Source: an uncultured Bacteroidota bacterium
GTDB taxonomy: Bacteria > Bacteroidota > Bacteroidia > B-17B0 > Aurantibacillaceae
NCBI GenBank assembly: GCA_903834765.1
Contig: CAILKE010000003.1
Coordinates: forward strand, 1-64,000
DNA: 64,000 nucleotides
Reading direction: 5' to 3'
Below the pieces are notes generated by a model that ran no database searches, was not told where the DNA came from, and worked only from the letters and a program-made list of their open reading frames with translations. Shown piece after piece: positions 54,383 through 62,047 of this stretch. The translations under genes were made by a program, and so were the position numbers. Within the stretch, counting starts at the first letter, position 1. Each line of letters begins with the position of its first letter.

Positions 54383-54712
54383 ATGAGTGAAGAGAGAGAA
54401 AGAACAGAAAGAGAAGATTTGTTTTCCAAGGCTGTAAAGGCTGGTAAACGTACGTATTTTTTTGATGTCAAATCAACACGTGGTAATGATTATTATTTAA
54501 CTATTACGGAAAGTAAGAAACGTTTTGGCGACGATGGTAAATTTACTTACGAAAAACACAAAATATTTTTGTACAAAGAGGACTTTGAGAAATTTATGGA
54601 AGGTTTAAACGAATCTATTGATATCATTAAGGAAAATGCTCCTCCGATTTTAGAACGTGAGACATACCACGAAAACAAAGGAGATGTAAACTTCGAAGAT
54701 TTAGGTAAATAA
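54383..54712 (+). CDS. DUF3276 (Pur-alpha-like) nucleic-acid-binding protein
   Basis: This 109-residue cytoplasmic protein of the DUF3276 family has the PUR-domain pattern RTYFFDVKSTRGNDYYLTI (23-41), followed by FTYEKHKIFLYKEDFEKFM (51-70). Related PUR-like proteins in spirochaetes and Bacteroidota bind nucleic acids and affect gene expression. It lies just after ssb in the same direction, a suggestive pairing of two ssDNA/RNA binders. It has a strong terminator of its own. Confidence 0.85.
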   Translation: MSEERERTEREDLFSKAVKAGKRTYFFDVKSTRGNDYYLTITESKKRFGDDGKFTYEKHKIFLYKEDFEKFMEGLNESIDIIKENAPPILERETYHENKGDVNFEDLGK

Positions 54713-54732
54713 ATCTTTTTTAAAAAAATATT

Positions 54733-54773
54733 AAAAGCAGTTATTTAGCGCAAGTTAAATAACTGCTTTTTTT
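54733..54773 (+). terminator. Terminator after DUF3276 gene
   Basis: A 15-base perfect stem, AAAAGCAGTTATTTA (54733-54747) with its inverse at 54756-54770, is followed by a T-run. Confidence 0.9.
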
Positions 54774-54796
54774 ATAAAAAAATGTTAAACCCTATT

Positions 54797-54835
54797 GTAT
54801 ATTAAAAATAAAACAATAACTTTGTATCACAAAGT
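54797..54835 (+). promoter_or_regulatory. Promoter with overlapping operator ACTTTG-N5-CAAAGT (copy 1)
   Basis: The -7 element TAACTTTG (54817-54824) is overlapped by the palindrome ACTTTG-TATCA-CAAAGT (54819-54835). A TTG near 54795-54797 serves as the -33 element, 19 bases upstream. A repressor bound here would block RNA polymerase directly. A second copy with the same flanks lies at 55862. Confidence 0.7.
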
Positions 54836-54855
54836 ACTTTTAATATTTTAAAAAT

Positions 54856-55536
54856 ATGACAACAGAAAACACTAATCACCTCGAAGCGATTCAAGATATT
54901 CGTAATATGATGAAAAAATCAACTCGTTTTTTATCATTGAGTGGTTTGTCGGGCGTTTTTGCTGGTATTTACGCTCTTTTTGCGGCTTACGTATCTTACT
55001 TATATTGTCAATCTATTATTAATGATATGATTAATGGTAGATCTGAAAATATTGATGCAAATAAAATTTATTTAAATTTTATTTTGATTGCAGCATGTAC
55101 TTTATTTTTATCCATCATAACTGCTTATTATTTCTCTAATCGTAAAGCTAAACGGATGGGGCAAAATTTATTTGATGATACAGCTATCAGAGTGTTGATT
55201 AATTTATGTATTCCCTTAGTAGCAGGCGGTATTTTTTGTTTAGCATTGCTATACCATGGATCTATCGTATATATTGCTCCAGCTATGTTGTTATTTTATG
55301 GCCTAGCTTTAATAAATGCGAGTAAATATACGTATGATGATATTCGCTATTTTGGTATTTGTGAAATTGTATTAGGTTTGATCAATGCTTTTAATTTAGG
55401 AAATGGGTTGTTGTATTGGGCTATTGGCTTTGGATTTCTTCATATAGTATACGGAGCTACCATGTGGTTTAAATACGAAAAAGGTGTGCATAGTAAACCT
55501 GTTATTAAAGAGAGCGAAGGCACTATTAATTTTTAA
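54856..55536 (+). CDS. Six-helix membrane protein of unknown function, regulator-linked
   Basis: This 226-residue protein begins with a soluble stretch (HLEAIQDIRNMMKKSTRFLSLS) followed by six hydrophobic helices, e.g. SGLSGVFAGIYALFAAYVSYLY (37-58), FILIAACTLFLSIITAYYF, LCIPLVAGGIFCLALLYHG and AIGFGFLHIVYGATMWF. It is typically encoded next to a winged-helix regulator, as here, where the TTG of the next gene lies 8 bases after its stop. No catalytic motif is visible. The palindromic operator in front of it suggests autoregulated expression. Confidence 0.65.
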   Translation: MTTENTNHLEAIQDIRNMMKKSTRFLSLSGLSGVFAGIYALFAAYVSYLYCQSIINDMINGRSENIDANKIYLNFILIAACTLFLSIITAYYFSNRKAKRMGQNLFDDTAIRVLINLCIPLVAGGIFCLALLYHGSIVYIAPAMLLFYGLALINASKYTYDDIRYFGICEIVLGLINAFNLGNGLLYWAIGFGFLHIVYGATMWFKYEKGVHSKPVIKESEGTINF

Positions 55537-55544
55537 GTATTAAC

Positions 55545-55841
55545 TTGAAGAACTATATACATAATTTAAATAAAGCTTTTGAGAATCGTATTCGTTTAGG
55601 GTTGATGAGTGTATTGATGGTGAATGATAGTGTCGATTTTAGTGCGATGAAAGAGATGTTGGATATAACAGATGGTAATTTAGCAAGCCATGTTACCGCA
55701 TTGGAAAAGGAAGGTTATATACATATTAAAAAAGAATTCGTTGGCAAAAAACCATTAACAACTTATTCTGCTACAAAGATTGGTATGAAAGCATTTAACG
55801 ATCATTTAGATGCACTTGAAAAATTATTAAAAGGACGATAA
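55545..55841 (+). CDS. Winged-helix transcriptional regulator (HTH_34-like, TTG start)
   Basis: This 98-residue regulator has a winged-helix fold: LNKAFENRIRLGLMSVLMVND (8-28), the recognition region DGNLASHVTALEKEGYIHIKK (about 43-63), and the wing around KPLTTYSATKIGMKAF. It is a MarR/ArsR-like family (HTH_34). The start is TTG at 55545. It probably binds the two palindromes ACTTTG-N5-CAAAGT that flank its transcription unit, which is inference. Its terminator overlaps the stop codon. Confidence 0.85.
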   Translation: MKNYIHNLNKAFENRIRLGLMSVLMVNDSVDFSAMKEMLDITDGNLASHVTALEKEGYIHIKKEFVGKKPLTTYSATKIGMKAFNDHLDALEKLLKGR

Positions 55842-55852
55842 TCCTTTTTTTT
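55829..55852 (+). terminator. Terminator overlapping the regulator stop codon
   Basis: AAAAGGA (55829-55835) pairs with TCCTTTT (55842-55848), and the loop contains the TAA stop. A T-run follows. Confidence 0.75.
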
Positions 55853-55859
55853 TGAACAA

Positions 55860-55878
55860 TAACTTTGAAATTCAAAGT
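55860..55878 (+). promoter_or_regulatory. Promoter with overlapping operator ACTTTG-N5-CAAAGT (copy 2)
   Basis: TAACTTTG (55860-55867) is the -7 element, and the palindrome ACTTTG-AAATT-CAAAGT occupies 55862-55878. The flanks (AATAACTTTG before, CAAAGTACTTTTAA after) match the first copy at 54817. No clear -33 TTTG is present. Confidence 0.7.
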
Positions 55879-55890
55879 ACTTTTAAATAA

Positions 55891-56400
55891 ATGATTACTA
55901 AAACTAAAATCATGAAAACGACACAAATAACAAAAATCAGACGAGTAGTAGTGGTATTTATCATACTGTTAGTTTTAAGCGGTATAACTGCGTTTCCATT
56001 GACATCAGAGCTTGATTGGATGATTACTCATCTCAATTCATTTCCTAAATTTTTTCATCATTGGATTATAAATGTGTCTGATTCGATTCATAAAACCCCA
56101 GTTATTGTTTTGTACGGAACAGATTGGTTAGCCTTTGCACATATTATCATAGCTGTCTTTTTTGTTGGTGTATATATCAATCCTGTAAAAAACAAATTCA
56201 TCATTACTGTGGGAATTATAGCTTGTATAGCCGTCTTTCCCATAGCCTTTATTTGTGGGCCAATAAGAGGTATTCCATTTTATCATCAATTGATTGATTG
56301 TTCTTTTGGTGCAATTGGATTGATCCCATTAATATACGTTAGAAATAAAATAAAAAGGATAGAAGATATTAATGGGACAGACGAGATAATAGAGATTTAA
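55891..56400 (+). CDS. Four-helix membrane protein of unknown function
   Basis: This 169-residue protein has four predicted membrane helices: VVVVFIILLVLSGITAFPL (19-37), TDWLAFAHIIIAVFFVGVYI near 77-96, IITVGIIACIAVFPIAFICG near 104-123, and FGAIGLIPLIYV near 139-150. A long loop lies between helices 1 and 2. An internal ATG at codon 8 (MKTTQITK) is an equally good start. It is the first gene behind the second palindromic promoter, and the COQ4-like gene follows after 21 bases. Confidence 0.6.
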   Translation: MITKTKIMKTTQITKIRRVVVVFIILLVLSGITAFPLTSELDWMITHLNSFPKFFHHWIINVSDSIHKTPVIVLYGTDWLAFAHIIIAVFFVGVYINPVKNKFIITVGIIACIAVFPIAFICGPIRGIPFYHQLIDCSFGAIGLIPLIYVRNKIKRIEDINGTDEIIEI

Positions 56401-56421
56401 AAAACAATACAATAATTACAT

Positions 56422-56925
56422 ATGAAAACTATTAGAAAAAAACTCAAATTAATATTTGATTATTTGATCAAGTTACATCTGAAAATATCCTCTTTGGTAG
56501 CTGGTATTATAGGACCAATGGTTTTTGAGATTGGATCAAAAGATAAAAATTGGAATCTATGCACATCTCAATTGCTTCAATATCCAGAAGGAAGTCTAGG
56601 TAAAACATTGGGTGAATTTTTGAAGAAACAACAAGTAGAACTACTTGTTGGAGCAGAGTATCACGACATTCATCATGTGCTTTTTGATTATTCCATTTCA
56701 TTTAAAGATGAAGTAGCTTTGCAGTTCTTTTTGCATGGCAATGGCAATAAGTCTATTGCATCTATCAGTACTCGTATTGGAGCGTGGTGTCTACTGCCTA
56801 AAGACTGGAAGTATCTAAAAGCCTCATACGAAAGAGGCAAAAAATGTAAAGACGTCTCTGTACTTAATTTTAAAATGATGTTACATCAAGATCTTACACA
56901 AGTGAAGGCATATCTATTTGCCTAA
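56422..56925 (+). CDS. COQ4-like protein with HDxxH-x11-E motif
   Basis: This 167-residue protein matches the COQ4 family, which in mitochondria supports coenzyme Q biosynthesis by binding zinc and removing C1 carboxyl/hydroxylating the ring. The defining motif is intact: H81-D82-I-H-H85, then eleven residues, then E97. The upstream YPEGSLGKTLGEFLKK (54-69) also follows the family pattern. Since Bacteroidota usually make menaquinone, a ubiquinone role is unlikely, and another lipid substrate may be bound. It sits in the operon behind the second palindromic promoter, after the membrane protein gene. Confidence 0.7.
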   Translation: MKTIRKKLKLIFDYLIKLHLKISSLVAGIIGPMVFEIGSKDKNWNLCTSQLLQYPEGSLGKTLGEFLKKQQVELLVGAEYHDIHHVLFDYSISFKDEVALQFFLHGNGNKSIASISTRIGAWCLLPKDWKYLKASYERGKKCKDVSVLNFKMMLHQDLTQVKAYLFA

Positions 56926-56960
56926 TGTTAAAGTTAAATCAACAATAAAATATAACCCCT

Positions 56961-58436
56961 ATGAAAAAAAACGATTATCTTTTGCTAATAGCTACAGGTG
57001 CTTATAGCATATTATTTTTCCAACAAAATGCTGGGATTAATTTTTTAATTTTTTCGGTGGTATTAATCACCATACTTATTTTTAAAAATAAGCATTTACT
57101 AAAGCATAAAAAATGGTTATGGTCTGCGGCATTATGTCTCATTTCAGCGACGAGTGTTTTTGTTCATTCGAGCGCTTTGGCTATTATCGCCAATATCATT
57201 AGTTTATTATTAGTTTCAGCTTTTTCATTTAACATCGTCACTTCAAGTATTTTTTCGTTTCTATTTAGCTGTTATACGGTTATTTCTTGCATAATATATA
57301 TTATTATTGATTCTATTGCCAGACTGCAGCCTAAGCCAGATGCTATTGCTTCTAAGCGTGGATATAAGATATTGGCAACCGTTATTGTGCTTATATTAAG
57401 TATATTATTTTTGAATTTATATCAATCGTCAAATCCTTTATTTGCTGCAAACACCAAGTGGATTAATTTTGATTTTATTTCTGTTACATGGATCTTCTTT
57501 ACTCTTGGCGGTTTTTTATTGATGTATTCCTTTTTGTATCATCAAACAATTAAACCAATAGAAGTATGGGAAAATAATTTATCACTAAAAAATGCATTAA
57601 TTGATGAAAACGAAACTATTGGAGAGCATTATGAAACCGAACGTTTTGGAGGATTACTCTTATTTATGGTTTTAAATGTAATGCTCATAGTTTTAAATGT
57701 GGGAGATATACAAACACTTTATTTTGGCGGCGGTTTGCCTAAAGGCGTTACGCATTCTGATTTTGTGCATAATGGAGTAGGGGTAATTATTTTTTCCATC
57801 ATCATTGCCACGAGTTTAATGCTATTTTTATTTCGTAAAGAATTTATTGCTATAAAAAATAACAAAGCCTTAATTGCTTGTATTTACTTATGGATTGGAC
57901 AAAACATCCTCATGCTTTCATCAACAGCCATTCGTAATCAATTGTATATACATGATTATAATTTCACCTATAAACGCATAGGAGTATATGTTTGGTTATT
58001 ATTAGCGGTGATAGGATTATTAATTATGTTTTTGAAAATATATAAAAAACGATCTAATTGGTATTTGATAAAAACGAATGTCGCTGTTTGGTTTACTGTT
58101 TTAGCTTTAAGTAGTGTGGTTAATTGGGATATAGTAATCACGCGTTATAATATCAGTAATAAGCCATTGAAAGATGTTGATTTTTATTATTTATTCTCTT
58201 TATCAGATGCTAATTTACCTGATTTACTGGCTATCTCGAAGAAACCAGAATGTATACAATTTAAAGATAGTTTAAGAAATTATTCAGATTTAAACCAGCG
58301 TTATTATAACGAATCTTATGATCAATTATTAAACGCGAAGCTTCAGCATTATTTATCCGATTACACAAACGATTGGCGTAGTTTCGATTTAAGAGATCAA
58401 GATATTATCAACAGTATTTATTCATTTAAAAAATAA
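56961..58436 (+). CDS. DUF4173-type multi-pass membrane protein
   Basis: This 491-residue protein has about twelve membrane helices and the DUF4173 block NPLFAANTKWINF near 155-170, followed by GGFLLMYSFLYHQT. A later GVTHSDFVHNGVGVIIFSI near 270-290 is highly conserved in the family. The C-terminal 80 residues are soluble. The function is unknown. It lies 35 bases after the COQ4-like gene in the same direction, so it likely belongs to the regulated locus. Confidence 0.8.
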   Translation: MKKNDYLLLIATGAYSILFFQQNAGINFLIFSVVLITILIFKNKHLLKHKKWLWSAALCLISATSVFVHSSALAIIANIISLLLVSAFSFNIVTSSIFSFLFSCYTVISCIIYIIIDSIARLQPKPDAIASKRGYKILATVIVLILSILFLNLYQSSNPLFAANTKWINFDFISVTWIFFTLGGFLLMYSFLYHQTIKPIEVWENNLSLKNALIDENETIGEHYETERFGGLLLFMVLNVMLIVLNVGDIQTLYFGGGLPKGVTHSDFVHNGVGVIIFSIIIATSLMLFLFRKEFIAIKNNKALIACIYLWIGQNILMLSSTAIRNQLYIHDYNFTYKRIGVYVWLLLAVIGLLIMFLKIYKKRSNWYLIKTNVAVWFTVLALSSVVNWDIVITRYNISNKPLKDVDFYYLFSLSDANLPDLLAISKKPECIQFKDSLRNYSDLNQRYYNESYDQLLNAKLQHYLSDYTNDWRSFDLRDQDIINSIYSFKK

Positions 58437-58441
58437 AAAAT

Positions 58442-58909
58442 ATGGAAAATTATTCATCTACAGAAAATGACTTTATATATATGTTATTAGTAGGATTATT
58501 TATAGCAGAATTTGCAATTGGCGCCATTCAGATAATTGGTGCTTTTATCAGAACAGCTATTTTGTTTAATAAAAATAAACCACTTGGTAAATTGAAAATG
58601 TATTGGATAATGGTACTTATTTATTTTATCATTTTTGGTGCCTTATATTTCACACAGCAATATATTCTTAGTGGTATTTGGTTTAAAGATTTCAATCAAT
58701 ATAATTCAGAAGATTATCTTCTTAAAATAAAATTATATAGCTATTTCATGTATGCTTACATTATTTGGATTGCAATGGCGTGGCTTATTGCCATTTGGTA
58801 TTCCTTTCATATTGTTTTTAATAAAAAGAGTTATAATTTGTCAGCCTCTCATGAGGCGATAAATGTAATCGCTGAAAATGATGATTCGAGCGATTCAATC
58901 AGTCATTAA
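58442..58909 (+). CDS. Small membrane protein of unknown function
   Basis: This 155-residue protein has three or four membrane helices: FIYMLLVGLFIAEFAIGAIQIIGAF (11-35), MYWIMVLIYFIIFGALYFTQ (52-71), and YFMYAYIIWIAMAWLIAIWYS (near 100-120). The C-terminus is acidic. It begins 5 bases after the DUF4173 gene's stop codon, so the two are co-transcribed. I do not recognise a family. Confidence 0.6.
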   Translation: MENYSSTENDFIYMLLVGLFIAEFAIGAIQIIGAFIRTAILFNKNKPLGKLKMYWIMVLIYFIIFGALYFTQQYILSGIWFKDFNQYNSEDYLLKIKLYSYFMYAYIIWIAMAWLIAIWYSFHIVFNKKSYNLSASHEAINVIAENDDSSDSISH

Positions 58910-58942
58910 ATTTTTTATAGTAATTTAAAAAATAATCATAAA

Positions 58943-59560
58943 ATGAAAACCTTTAAGCAACTCATTTATACCTTTACCTTGTTTAGTTTAATGTTATTAA
59001 CCTATCGCATCATTAAAAGTGATGGATTAAGCTATATATTTTTAGTTTGGAATTTATTTTTAGCTTTTATTCCTTGGTGGATAAGCGATTACATAAAGCG
59101 TCAACATAAAATAACTATTATACACCTTCCAATTGTATTAGTATGGTTATTATTTTTGCCTAATGCGCCTTATATATTAACGGATTTGTTTCATTTAAAA
59201 CCTCGACCTGATTTGCCATTATGGTATGATTTAATCTTAGTATTATCGTTTGCTTTAACAGGAATGATGGTGTTTTTCAAATCATTGAAAGAGATGCTTA
59301 CATTATTAAATGAACGTATTGGTAAATTTTATGTTACAATTATTACACCTCTATTATTTTGGTTAGTTTCTTATGGCTTATATTTAGGAAGATATTTGCG
59401 CTTTAATAGTTGGGATATAGTCCACCCATTTACATTGTTAAAAGCCAGTTTTGGAATCTTTTTTGAAAAAGATACTATTGGTTTTACAGTTATTTTTACT
59501 GTATTTATGTGGTTTTTGTATGTAATGATTTCTAACTTTAATCAGCAAGAAAAAGTGTGA
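58943..59560 (+). CDS. DUF1361 membrane protein
   Basis: This 205-residue protein of the DUF1361 family has six membrane helices and the signature FLPNAPYILTDLFHL (72-86), followed by WYDLILVLSFALTGMM and a conserved GRYLRFNSWDI near 150. The function is unknown. It is the last gene of the run that starts behind the second palindromic promoter, 33 bases after the preceding membrane protein gene. Confidence 0.85.
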   Translation: MKTFKQLIYTFTLFSLMLLTYRIIKSDGLSYIFLVWNLFLAFIPWWISDYIKRQHKITIIHLPIVLVWLLFLPNAPYILTDLFHLKPRPDLPLWYDLILVLSFALTGMMVFFKSLKEMLTLLNERIGKFYVTIITPLLFWLVSYGLYLGRYLRFNSWDIVHPFTLLKASFGIFFEKDTIGFTVIFTVFMWFLYVMISNFNQQEKV

Positions 59561-59587
59561 ATTTTTTGCCGGAAAATTTCGCTGAGC

Positions 59588-59595
59588 TAAATTTG
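59588..59595 (+). promoter_or_regulatory. -7 element TAAATTTG upstream of dgkA
   Basis: TAAATTTG matches TAnnTTTG and could drive dgkA with a leader of about 105 bases. The -33 position lacks a TTTG. Confidence 0.4.
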
Positions 59596-59706
59596 TTTAT
59601 TTACAATCATTTTAATTTATGTTCTTAATCTGCGCTCATCTTCGAACGGGCTATTATTTATTTTTTACTTATCTTGTTATTTATTTTAAAGCTTTAAAAT
59701 TTAGTT

Positions 59707-60066
59707 ATGCATCCATTTATTAAATCATTTACATATGCTTATAAAGGTATTAAACTGTCACTTTCTCAGCGTAATATGAAAGTACATATTGCCTGTGCAT
59801 CGTTGGTTATTTTAATAGGATTTGTATTTCATATTAACAATGTTGAATGGTGCATCGTAAGTCTTTGCATTGGCTTGGTAATCGCTTTTGAAATGATTAA
59901 TACAGCTATCGAATATATTGTGGATATGATTAGCCCAGATTTTAATGAAAAGGCTGGTAAAATTAAAGACATTGCTGCAGGCTCTGTTTTAGTGATATCA
60001 ATTATTGCTTTTATATGTGGTATCTTGGTTTTTGGAAAATATATAGTAGCTTTACTATTCGCTTAA
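59707..60066 (+). CDS. dgkA: Diacylglycerol/undecaprenol kinase
   Basis: This 119-residue integral membrane kinase of the DgkA family has three helices. The family motif FEMINTAIEYIVDMISPDFNEKAGKIKD is present, split here as FEMINTAIEYIVDMI (62-76) and AGKIKDIAAGSVL, with catalytic E and D residues. It recycles diacylglycerol or phosphorylates undecaprenol. It follows a 140-base spacer after the DUF1361 gene and precedes the nucleoside phosphorylase gene by 35 bases. Confidence 0.93.
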   Translation: MHPFIKSFTYAYKGIKLSLSQRNMKVHIACASLVILIGFVFHINNVEWCIVSLCIGLVIAFEMINTAIEYIVDMISPDFNEKAGKIKDIAAGSVLVISIIAFICGILVFGKYIVALLFA

Positions 60067-60101
60067 AATCTATAAAATAACAGTATTTTAAAATCAGTTG
60101 T

Positions 60102-60974
60102 ATGTATCAATTTCCAGAAACAGAATTAATTCTAACGAGTGATCATCGTTTATATCATATTAACCTGAAGGGGGAAGATATTGCTGATGATGTGATTTTA
60201 GTTGGTGATCAACACCGCGTTGCACAAATATCAGCACATTTCAGTAAAATAGAATTTAAAACTGAACATAGAGAGTTTGTAACCCACACAGGGATTTATA
60301 ATGGAAAGCGCATAACGGTATTGTCTACAGGCATTGGTACAGATAATATTGATATTGTGTTGAACGAGTTAGATGCTGCTGTTAATATAAATCTTGAAAC
60401 TCGTCAATTAAATCCAAACCATCGCTCGCTAAATATTATTCGTTTAGGGACGAGTGGCGCACTTCAAGCAGAAATACCAGTAAATGGTATTGTTGTAAGT
60501 TCTCATGGTTTGGGATTAGACGGGTTATTGAATTTTTATGATAATTGGCAAAGCATTAATGAAGACGAGATTAGTAACTCTTTCATTAAACATACTGGAT
60601 GGTTACCAAACTTACCCTTTCCATATTGCGTAAAAGCTTCTAATCAATTAATTCAAAGGTTTAAGGAAGGCACTCATATAGGTATTACAGCTACAGCCCC
60701 TGGTTTTTATGGACCTCAAGGTCGTCAAATAAGATTGAAGGCTGCAATGCCTGATTTAAATGAGTTATTAACTAATTATAAATTGGGAGAACACCGTATT
60801 ACGAACTTCGAAATGGAAACATCTGCACTTTATGGTTTAGGAAAGTTATTAAACCATCAGTGTTTAACAGCATGTGTGATCATTGCAAACCGTGTTCGTA
60901 AGGAGTTTACCAGAGATTACAAGAAAAGTGTAGAGATATTAATACAAGAAAGTTTACAACGATTAACAACGTAA
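60102..60974 (+). CDS. Nucleoside phosphorylase (uridine phosphorylase-like)
   Basis: This 290-residue trimeric/hexameric phosphorylase of the PNP/UDP family cleaves nucleosides with phosphate. The phosphate-binding GDQHRVAQI near 37-45, STGIGTDNIDIVLNEL near 76-91, IRLGTSGALQ near 113, and the signature NFEMETSALYGLG near 238 are present. The Bacteroidota versions are closest to uridine phosphorylase, but purine specificity cannot be excluded. The next gene follows closely. Confidence 0.85.
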   Translation: MYQFPETELILTSDHRLYHINLKGEDIADDVILVGDQHRVAQISAHFSKIEFKTEHREFVTHTGIYNGKRITVLSTGIGTDNIDIVLNELDAAVNINLETRQLNPNHRSLNIIRLGTSGALQAEIPVNGIVVSSHGLGLDGLLNFYDNWQSINEDEISNSFIKHTGWLPNLPFPYCVKASNQLIQRFKEGTHIGITATAPGFYGPQGRQIRLKAAMPDLNELLTNYKLGEHRITNFEMETSALYGLGKLLNHQCLTACVIIANRVRKEFTRDYKKSVEILIQESLQRLTT

Positions 60975-61022
60975 TTGTTAAAAAAAACAAATTGAACAAT
61001 GAAAATGGCTCCAATAAGGGGC

Positions 61023-61030
61023 TATTTTTG
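61023..61030 (+). promoter_or_regulatory. -7 element TATTTTTG six bases before an ATG
   Basis: TATTTTTG matches the consensus and ends six bases before the ATG at 61037, again predicting a leaderless message. The longer frame from the TTG at 60992 contains this element. Confidence 0.5.
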
Positions 61031-61036
61031 TTTTGT

Positions 61037-61927
61037 ATGAGACCTAAAAAAAATGAAATGAACCTAAAGGAAGTAATTGCCTTAATTACTTTATTAGATG
61101 ATCCAGATGATGGAATTTATTCTGAGGTAAAAAATAGGTTTATTATTCTAGGACCACCTGCTATACCTCATTTAGAAACTGCTTGGGAAAATAGTTTTGA
61201 TGCATTAATGCAAAAACGAATTGAAGGCATTATTCACACCATACAATTTAAGGCGCTTCAAAATGCTCTTAAATATTGGTCAGAAAATGAGCAGGATGAT
61301 TTATTTAAGGGCTGTTGTATTATTTCTCGATATCAGTATCCTGATTTAGATGAAGCTAAACTCAAAAAACAACTTCAGCAAATCAAACAAGATGTGTGGT
61401 TGGAATTGCATGATGATTTAACCGCTATAGAAAAGGTTAAAATAATTAATCATATTTTGTTTGAAGTGCATCAGTTTGGTGGTAATATTTCTAATTATCA
61501 TGCACCTCAAAATTCTTTTATTAATGTTGTATTAGAAACTAAAAAAGGTAATCCGGTTATGTTAAGTGTTGTTTATGCACTTATCTGTAAAGAGCTTGGT
61601 ATTCCTGTATATGGTGTTAATTTACCACAACATTTTGTGTTGGCTTATATAAATGATTTTGCCAATTTAATTGATCCATCTGACAAAACATTATCGGATA
61701 ATATTTTATTTTATGTTAATCCATTTAGCAAAGGTTTAATTTTTAATCATCAAGATGTTGATGCTTTTATTAAGCAATTAAATATTGAGCCAGAAACGAA
61801 ACATTATCTACCCTGCAGTAATTTGGATATTATTAAACGAATTATTAATAATCTAATTTTCTCATTTGATAAAATGGGTTATGCTGAAAAAGTAAAAGAA
61901 TTAAAAGACTTAGAAAAACAATTATAG
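61037..61927 (+). CDS. SirB1/transglutaminase-like family protein
   Basis: This protein of 296 residues (from the ATG at 61037) contains the SirB1-type transglutaminase-like core: NSFINVVLETKKGNPVMLSVVYALI near 170-195, followed by LGIPVYGVNLPQHFVLAY. The catalytic cysteine of true transglutaminases is replaced here by serine in the MLSVVYA segment. The N-terminal 100 residues are helical. The frame is open back to a TTG at 60992, but the -7 element at 61023 favours the ATG at 61037, or the one at 61058. Its function is unknown. Confidence 0.75.
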   Translation: MRPKKNEMNLKEVIALITLLDDPDDGIYSEVKNRFIILGPPAIPHLETAWENSFDALMQKRIEGIIHTIQFKALQNALKYWSENEQDDLFKGCCIISRYQYPDLDEAKLKKQLQQIKQDVWLELHDDLTAIEKVKIINHILFEVHQFGGNISNYHAPQNSFINVVLETKKGNPVMLSVVYALICKELGIPVYGVNLPQHFVLAYINDFANLIDPSDKTLSDNILFYVNPFSKGLIFNHQDVDAFIKQLNIEPETKHYLPCSNLDIIKRIINNLIFSFDKMGYAEKVKELKDLEKQL

Positions 61928-61938
61928 TTATTTGCTAT

Positions 61939-61964
61939 ATAGATTTCATGATAGTGAAATCTAT
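61939..61964 (+). terminator. Hairpin after the SirB1-like gene
   Basis: ATAGATTTCA (61939-61948) pairs with TGAAATCTAT (61955-61964). The stem is perfect, but the T-run is weak. Confidence 0.5.
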
Positions 61965-62047
61965 TACATTTAAATCTTTATTCTAAAATTATTGACAACT
62001 AAATCAATCATTAAATTATCAAATTGACTCACAGTCAAATTTAATAT

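Noticed and set aside
54383-54400. TAAATATTTG upstream of the DUF3276 gene as a -7 box
   Set aside because: The TA and TTTG are separated by four bases instead of two, so it does not match the consensus.
59638-59742. A 34-residue ORF (MFLICAHLRTGYY...) upstream of and overlapping dgkA
   Set aside because: It overlaps the dgkA start in another frame and has no conserved features.
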